Origin: Flavobacterium gelatinilyticum
GTDB lineage: Bacteria > Bacteroidota > Bacteroidia > Flavobacteriales > Flavobacteriaceae
NCBI RefSeq assembly: GCF_027111295.1
Contig: NZ_CP114287.1
Span: 620,001 to 684,000 of the forward strand
DNA length: 64,000 nt
Reading direction: 5' to 3'
Under the pieces are notes generated by a model. It did not search any database, was not told where the DNA came from, and saw nothing but the letters and a program-made list of their open reading frames with translations. Position 1 is the stretch's first letter. The number at the start of each line of letters is the position of its first letter. Of this stretch, positions 51,824 through 60,800 are shown piece after piece. A program made the translations under genes and the position numbers.

Positions 51824-54800
51824 TTAATTTTTTATATACAAATAACCCGATTTCTCCTGCGTCCTATTTGACCTTTCATTCTGATATTTCAAGGTATAGA
51901 AATAGGTTCCATCCGGCAGGCGGTCACCTCTTGAGATTGTTGTCCTTCCGTCTGAATATCCCTGGAATATGTTTCTGTTTGACCCATAACCCGAGGTCTC
52001 GAAGACTTTTACTCCCCAGCGGTTATAAATCTCAACACTATTACTTGGATAGCACTCCAATCCCTGTATATGGAATTCGTCATTAATTCCGTCTCCATTT
52101 GGAGAGACAGCATTAAACACTTCTATGACACAGTTAACAACATCAACCACTGTTGGATTATCACCTAAAAAATTTTCATCGTCAGAAAGGGCATTTACTT
52201 TTGCTCCCGAAGGCGACGTCCCTTCTGCCAAGGCCTGATTAGTGACTGATCCTGCATCGATATCAGCGCGTGTAATTACATACACGGCGCTGAAATTTGT
52301 TGCATTAATCTCTTGCGGCGCTAAAGTGATCGGGCTGCCGGACAGCACTATTGCAGGCAGATTATCCGTTATCAATACATTTGTCAAGGTCGTATTCCCC
52401 GTGTTTTTAACCTCAAAATTATACCTGATTGTCTCTCCTTCTTCGGCAAATCCGTTGCTGTTCTCATCTATTACAACAGCTTTTTTTATTACCGCAATGC
52501 CTGATTCTGCGGTCAATGGGGTGATGCTGCAGGTTGGACAGAGGGGATCTACCGGACATGCGGTACATGGCAGCGGATCGGTTGATATTGCAGAAACATC
52601 ATTTCCTTTAGGATCTTTTCCTATTGCTTTCGCAAGGTTGTAGACTACTGATCTATCAAGATCAGCCTGCGTTACCATATGAACGGCTGTAAATGTCACG
52701 GTATCTGCCGCACCTGGGGCTAATGAAGACAAAGGTCCTCCTGCTACAGCGGCATTATCATCAAGTACGATAATATTGTTCAATATTGTGCTTCCAATAT
52801 TTATCACTGTAAAAGAATATTCTATTCTGTCGCCGATATCAATTTTTCCGTCACCGTTCCCATCCACATAGGTTCCGTGTTTGGCAAGTGAAATGCCAGC
52901 GATATTGTCTGTCGGCAAATCGGTCGAACAGCCTGCAGGATTGGTACATGAAGGATCTGGATTCCCAGGATTATTAGGATCCTCCGGTTTAGAAGGCACC
53001 TCCGCCCCCCCATTTGCTGATGCTGTGGCAAGGTTTGCAATTGTTGTTATACCTTTAAGATCTGACGCTGTCTTAACTTTGAAGCTGAAGCTCTGGATCA
53101 TGTCAACTCCCAAATTGGTAGCCGTAAAAATGACTATTCCGTCTGTAAGTGTCCCCCCGCTTACATAAGTTGTATTTGCTGGTACAGCATCTCTAATTGT
53201 TACAGCGTCGATTTTGGCACTTCCTGTATTTTTAACGGTAAGCCTATAGGTTAACTCTTCATTGGCCTGCGCTTTGCCGTCTCCATCTGCATCAAGTACT
53301 GTTTTCACTAAGGTAAATACAGCAGGACAATTATCTACATTCAATGTAATTAAATTGCTTTGCTTTGAAGTGCATATTCCATTACTTACCAAAGCACTGT
53401 AAGTTCCCGCATCAGAAGCTGATGCCTCTGCTATCACATAAGAGGAACTTACAGCTCCAGTGATTGCTGTGCCATCTTTATACCACTGAAAAATTCCTGT
53501 GCCTGCTGCGCTGATTGTTGCACTGTTGCCTGCACATATTGACGCTTGTCCTGCTAAGCTGATAATTGGATCTTTTGGTAATGCGTTTATGGTTACAACT
53601 ACAGCCTTGACTGCTGAACATCCCTCTGCTGTTGTTCCCTTTATATAGTAAATGCCGCTGCTGGTTACTGCATTTGCGTTGGCAAGAACTGTTGCAGCTG
53701 CAGCATCCGTGAAATAACTAAAGGCCAGCCCTGCTGTACTACCAGTGGTTACAGCTGGCAAGGTCAGGTCAACCGAGGTGCCAGAACATACTGCTGCAGG
53801 GCTGGTGATTGCTAAAACCGGTGCTGGATTGATATTTACCTGCACTGGCTTGGTATCCCAACATCCATCTGCTGTTGTTCCCTTAATATAGTAAGTGCCA
53901 GCCGCTGTGATGGCATTGGCATTGGCCAGAGGCTGTGTACCTGCCGCATCGCTGAAATAGGAATACGTCAGATCTGCTGTGCTTCCAGAGGTTACTGCAG
54001 GCAGAGTCAGGTTCACCGAGGTGCCAGAACATACTGCTGCAGGGTTGGTGACCGCTACAACCGGTGCTGGGTCGATGGTTACCTGTACTGGCTTGGTATC
54101 TGAACATCCCGCTGCAGTTGTTCCTTTTATGTAATATGTGCCCCCTGTTGCTACTGCATCTGCATTGGCAAGAGCAATAGTGCCCGCCGCATCCGTAAAA
54201 TAAGCAAAACTCAGGTTTGCCGTGCTTCCAGCGGTTACTGCCGCCGCGGTAAGATCTACTGTCGTACCTGAGCATACTGCCGCCGGGCTGGTAATCACTA
54301 CTGCGGGTGTTGGGGTTACAATAACAGAGCTTGTCGCATTATCAGAAAAAGTATTAACTCCATTGCTCACGGTAGCCTGCAGGCTGACAACATAAGTGCC
54401 TGCCGCCGCATAACTATGTGTAGGGGCCAGATCAGTGCTTGCCGTGGTTCCATCACCGAAATCCCAAATCAGGCCTGTCAAGGAATAGCCTGCTGCTATA
54501 GTAGAGGCGCTGGTAAATTCAAACGCATTTCCTACAAGGCACTCATTGGCAGGATACACCGAAATGTCAGCCGCCACATTCGGATTTTTGGTTATCGAAA
54601 TGGCCTCACTTGCGGCTGCCGTACAGCCATAGCCGTTAGTGACTGTCAGGGCTACTGTATAGCTGCCCGCAACATCATACTGGTGCGTTGGAATAGCTGC
54701 TGAAGAAGTGCCTCCATCGCCGAAATCCCAGCTATAGCTCAAACCTGCTACCGCAGAGATTGGGGTAAAGACATACTGGTCATTTGCGTTATTGATCGCA

Positions 54801-57800
54801 TCATAGGTAAATGACGCATCCGGCTGGGGATTGACAACGACGTTTACCGAGCTGATTGAAGAACATCCTGTGGCAGGGTCAGTCCCCTGAATATAATAAG
54901 TATCACTTGCTGCGATGGCATCAGCATTGGCCAAAGGCTGGGTACCTGCCGCATCGCTGAAATAGGAATATACCAGATTTGCTGTGCTTCCAGAGGTTAT
55001 TGCCGGCAAGGTCAGGTCAACCGAGGTGCCAGAACATACTGCTGCAGGGGTGGTGATCGATACAATCGGTGCTGGATTGATGGTTACCTGCACTGGTTTA
55101 GCATCTGAACATCCCTCTGCTGTTGTTCCCTTTATATAGTAAGTGCCAGCCGCTGTGATGGCATTGGCATTGGCCAGAGGCTGGGTACCTGCCGCATCGC
55201 TGAAATAAGAATATACCAGATTTGCTGTGCTTCCAGAAGTTATTGCCGGCAAGGTCAGGTCAACCGAGGTGCCAGAACATACTGCTGCAGGGCTGGTGAT
55301 TGCTAAAACCGGTGCTGGATTGATATTTACCTGCACTGGTTTGGTATCCGAACATCCATCTGCTGTTGTTCCCTTAATATAGTAAGTGCCAGCCGCTGTG
55401 ATGGCATTGGCATTGGCCAGAGGCTGGGTACCTGCCGCATCGCTGAAATAGGAATACGTCAGATCTGCTGTGCTTCCAGAGGTTACTGCAGGCAGAGTCA
55501 GGTTCACCGAGGTGCCAGAACATACTGCTGCAGGGTTGGTGACCGCTACAACCGGTGCTGGGTAGATGGTTACCTGCACTGGCTTGGTATCTGAACATCC
55601 CGCTGCAGTTGTTCCTTTTATGTAATATGTGCCCCCTGTTGTTACTGCATCTGCATTGGCAAGAGCAATAGTGCCCGCCGCATCCGTAAAATAAGCAAAA
55701 CTCAGGTTTGCCGTGCTTCCAGCGGTTACTGCCGCCGCGGTAAGATCTACTGTCGTACCTGAGCATACTGCCGCCGGGCTGGTAATCACTACTGCGGGTG
55801 TTGGGGTTACAATAACAGAGCTTGTCGCATTATCAGAAAAAGTATTGACTCCATTGCTCACGGTAGCCTGCAGGCTGACAACATAAGTGCCTGCCGCCGC
55901 ATAACTATGTGTAGGGGCCAGATCAGTGCTTGCCGTGGTTCCATCACCGAAATCCCAAATCAGGCCTGTCAAGGAATAGCCTGCTGCTATAGTAGAGGCG
56001 CTGGTAAATTCAAACGCATTTCCTACAAGGCACTCATTGGCAGGATATACCGAAATGTCAGCCGCCACATTCGGATTTTTGGTTATCGAAATGGCCTCAC
56101 TTGCGGCTGCCGTACAGCCATAGCCGTTAGTGACTGTCAGAGCTACTGTATAGCTGCCCGCAACATCATACTGGTGCGTTGGAATAGCTGCTGAAGAAGT
56201 GCCTCCATCGCCGAAATCCCAGCTATAGCTCAAACCTGCTACCGCAGAGATTGGGGTAAAGACATACTGGTCATTTGCGTTATTGATCGCATCATAGGTA
56301 AATGACGCATCCGGCTGGGGATTGACAACGACGTTTACCGAGCTGATTGAAGAACATCCTGTGGCAGGGTCAGTCCCCTGAATATAATAAGTATCACTTG
56401 CTGTGATGGCATCAGCATTGGCCAAAGGCTGGGTACCTGCCGCATCGCTGAAATAGGAATATACCAGATTTGCTGTGCTTCCAGAGGTTATTGCCGGCAA
56501 GGTCAGGTCAACCGAGGTGCCAGAACATACTGCTGCAGGGCTGGTGATCGATACAATCGGTGCTGGATTGATGGTTACCTGAACTGGTTTGGCATCTGAA
56601 CATCCCTCTGCTGTTGTTCCCTTTATATAGTAAGTGCCAGCCGCTGTGATGGCATTGGCATTGGCCAGAGGCTGGGTACCTGCCGCATCGCTGAAATAGG
56701 AATACGTCAGATCTGCTGTGCTTCCAGAGGTTACTGCAGGCAGAGTCAGGTTCACCGAGGTGCCAGAACATACTGCTGCAGGGTTGGTGACCGCTACAAC
56801 AGGTGCTGGGTTAACCGTCACCGCTACGTTCTGGATTACAGAACATCCCTCTGGAGTGGTTCCTTTTATGTAATAGGTGCCTCCTGCGGTTACTGAAGAC
56901 GGATTGGACAGCAAGGTGGTGGCTGCCGAATCGGTAAAATAAGCGAAGGCCAGCCCGGATGTGCTTCCCGCTGTTACGGACGCGGCGGTAAGGTCAACCG
57001 ATGTCCCTGAACATACTGCTGGCGGGTTGGTAACAGCTACTGTAGGTATTGGATTGACGGTTATATGCACCGGACTGATCGCATAACAGCCCTCTGGTGT
57101 AGTTCCTTTGATATAATAAGTACCCCCTGTTGTGACTGAAGCTGGATTAGAAAGTAAAATACTGCCTGCAGCATCAATGAAATAAGTAAAGATCAGATTT
57201 GATGCACTTCCCGTTGTAACTGTCGGTTCTGTCAAGTCAACTGAAATACCTGAACATACTGCTGGCGGATTAGTAATGTTTACAGCTGGTATAGGATTAA
57301 TAGTTACCACTACATATTGCATTGCTGAACATCCTTCTAGTGTTGTCCCTTTTATATAATAAGTGCCGCCTTCTGCTACTGCCTCGGGGTTGGCAAGGAC
57401 TGTTGCAGCTTCAGCGTCTGTAAAATAAGTGAAAGTCATATTTGCGGTGCTTCCAGCAGTTATTGAGGGCGCGGTCAAATCTACTGTTGTTCCTGAACAT
57501 ACTGCTGATGGATCGGATGTTACCACTATAGGAGTCGGATAAACCGTTACCGTTACAGGCTGGATTGATGAGCATCCTTCTGGTGTTGTTCCTTTTATGT
57601 AATAAATGCCGCTTGTCGTTACTCCTTCTGCACTGTCAAGTACTACAGTGCCTGCGGCATCTGTAAAATATGTAAAGTTCAGATTAGGTGTGCTTCCTGC
57701 AGTTACTTCTGCCGCAGTAATATTTACGATAGTGCCCTCGCATACTGGTGCAGGATCAGTCACACTTACAACCGGTATTGGGTTAATAGTTACCTGAACA

Positions 57801-60800
57801 GGACTGATTGCAGAACATCCCTCTGGTGTTGTTCCTTTTATGTAATAGGTGCCGCCAGCTGTTACTGCATCTGCATTAGCAAAAGCTGCAGTGCCGGCTG
57901 CATCTGTAAAATAAGCAAACGTCAGGTTCGATGTGCTTCCTGCCGTTACTGCCGCTGCAGTCAAGTCCACCGAAACACCTGAACATACTGCTGGCGGTGG
58001 CGTTGTTGTTACTGTGGGAGTCGGATCAATTGTTACAGTGACAGGCTCTATTGCTGAGCATCCTTCTGATGTCGTCGCTTTTATATAATAAATGCCGCTT
58101 GCCATTACTGCATCTGCATCGTCAAGGACTATTGTGCCTGCGGAATCTGTAAAATAAGTAAAGGTCAGATTGGCTGTGCTTCCAGCTGTGACGGACAGAG
58201 CCGTCAAATCAACTGTGCCCGAACAAACCGCTGGCGGGTTGTCAATCACTAAAGACGGCGCTGGGTTGATCGTTACCAGTACCGGAGTAATCGCAGAGCA
58301 TCCTCCCGGCGTTGTTCCCCGAATATAATAAGTGCCGCTTGATGTCACAGCGTTTGCATTGGCTAAAGGCTGCGTGGCAGCCGCATCACTGAAATAAGCA
58401 AACGACAGCCCCGCTGTGCTGCCTGCTGTTATATCCGGCGCTGTCAGATCAACTGCTGTACCCGCACAGGCTGCCGATGGGCTGTTGACAACTACAAACG
58501 GTGTTGGAGTTACGGTTACCTTCACGGGACTTATCGACGAACATCCCTCAGGCGTTGTTCCCTTAATGTAATAAATGCCGCTTGTTGTTATGGCATCTGC
58601 CCCATCCAAAGTTTGCGTCCCATCCTGATCAATAAAATAGCTATATGCCAAATTAGCGGTACTGCCAGAAGTTACTGCTGCTGCTGTAATATCTACTGTA
58701 GTGCCCTCGCATACTGCTGGCGGATTGTTAACTGTTACAACAGGCAGCGGATTGATAGTTACCTGCACCGGACTTATCGCAAAACATCCCTCGGGAGTTG
58801 TTCCCTGAATATAATAAGTACCTCCTGCTGTTACTGCATCTGGATTGGCGAGGGCCACCGTTCCTGTGGCATCTGTAAAATAAGCAAAGGTAAGATTTGA
58901 TGTGCTTCCCGAGGTTATTGCCGGTGCTGTCAAATCAATAGGAGAGCCTGAACATACTGCCGCCGGATTGGTAATGGTTACTGCAGGTGTTGCGATTACT
59001 AGAACAGAACTCGTGGCATTATCGGTAAAAGTATTTACGCCATTACTGACCGTAGCCTGGAGATTTACAACATAAGTACCTGCTGCCGCATAATTATGAA
59101 TTGGATTCAATGCAGTACTTACTGGTGCGCCATCGCCAAAATCCCAAATGAGACCTGTTAGCGAATAGCCCGATGCTATGATAGAGGCACTTGTAAATTC
59201 AAACGCATTTCCAATAAGGCACTCATTGGCAGGAAACACCGAAATGTCTGCTGTCACATTCGGATTTTTGCTTATGGAAATAGTTTGAGCTGTGACGTCA
59301 GTGCAGCCATTGAGATTGGCAGCGGTAAGCGTTATAGTATAGGTGCCCAGTAAATCATACTGATGTGTTGGAACAGCTGCAGAAGAAGTTCCTCCGTCTC
59401 CGAAATCCCAGCTATAAGTAACATCTGCGGCGGTAGAGATTGGTGTAAAGGTATACTCGTCATTTATGTTATTGATTGCATCATAGGTAAATGAAGCATC
59501 AGGCTGCAGGTTGACTTCTACAGCTACTGGGCTGATTGAAGAACAGCCCGTCGCAGGATCAGTTCCCCTGATATAATAAGTACCGCCTGCTGTGATTGCA
59601 GTTGCATCAGCCAAAGGCTGCGTCCCTGCTGCATCGCTAAAATAGGAATAAGTTAAACTTGGTGTGCTTCCTGAAGTCACAGCTGCTGATGTAAGGTCTA
59701 CGGCTCCTGGTGAGCACACTGGTGCCGGATTGGTAATTGCAACAGTTGGCAACGGGTTTATAGTTATTGTTGCTGCAGCGCTAGACGGACACGGTGCAAA
59801 TGAATATGAGGCAACAACATTTACAGTATATGTACCTGGAGTACTTGCCGCCAAATCAATCTCACCGCTATTGGGATTTATAACCAGACCGGCTGTTGAG
59901 GTGAATGTGAATGCATGTGATGCGCCGAGAAGATTGGATCCTGTCAGCCTGTGGCGGCGCAATACGGGATCTGGAGGGGCTGACCATGTGACTATCAGAT
60001 CTGGCAATACTGTTCCAGATCCGCAGAAGGGACCGCCAGGATATGTCAGACTTGTATCTGCCGGCGCCAAGTTGCTTACTGCCACCGCTTTTATGGCTGA
60101 ATCGCATCCTGTAACAGTATCTGTTCCTTTTATATAATACGTGCCTGGAATTGTGACTGCAGCGGGATTGGCCAATGCGATAGCACCTGCGGTATCTGTA
60201 AAATAGGTAAAAGTCAAATTTGCCGAGCTGCCAGCGGTTACCGCAGGCAAAGTGAGATCCACAGCAGTTCCTGCGCAGACGGGATCAGGGTCAGTGATTG
60301 CTAATACTGGAATGGGATTAACAGATACAGTCACAGCCTTGATTGCGGAACATCCTGCCGCATTTGTTCCTTTTATGTAATAGGTTCCGCCAGCTGTAAC
60401 TGCACCAGGCGCACCAAGTGCAATTGTCCCTGCAGCATCTGTGAAATAAGCAAACGTCAGGTTTGGAGTACTTCCAGCAGTTACTGCCGGAGCAGTCAAA
60501 TCAACTGAAGTCCCCGAACATACTGCCGCAGGAGCATTGGTAACTAATGTGGGAGTCGGGTTAATTGTTACAGCCACACCCTGTATTGCCGAACACCCAG
60601 CTGCAGTTGTTCCTTTAATGTAATAAGTTCCGCTTGCCGTCACTGCGCTTGGCGAAGCGAGAACTGCTGTAGCAGCCGCATCTGTAAAGTAAGTAAACGT
60701 TAGATTTGCAGTGCTTCCAGCAGTTACTGATGGTGCAGTAAGGTTAACTGATGTACCTGAACACACTGCTGGCGGAGCCGCTGTTACCACTGTAGGGCTC

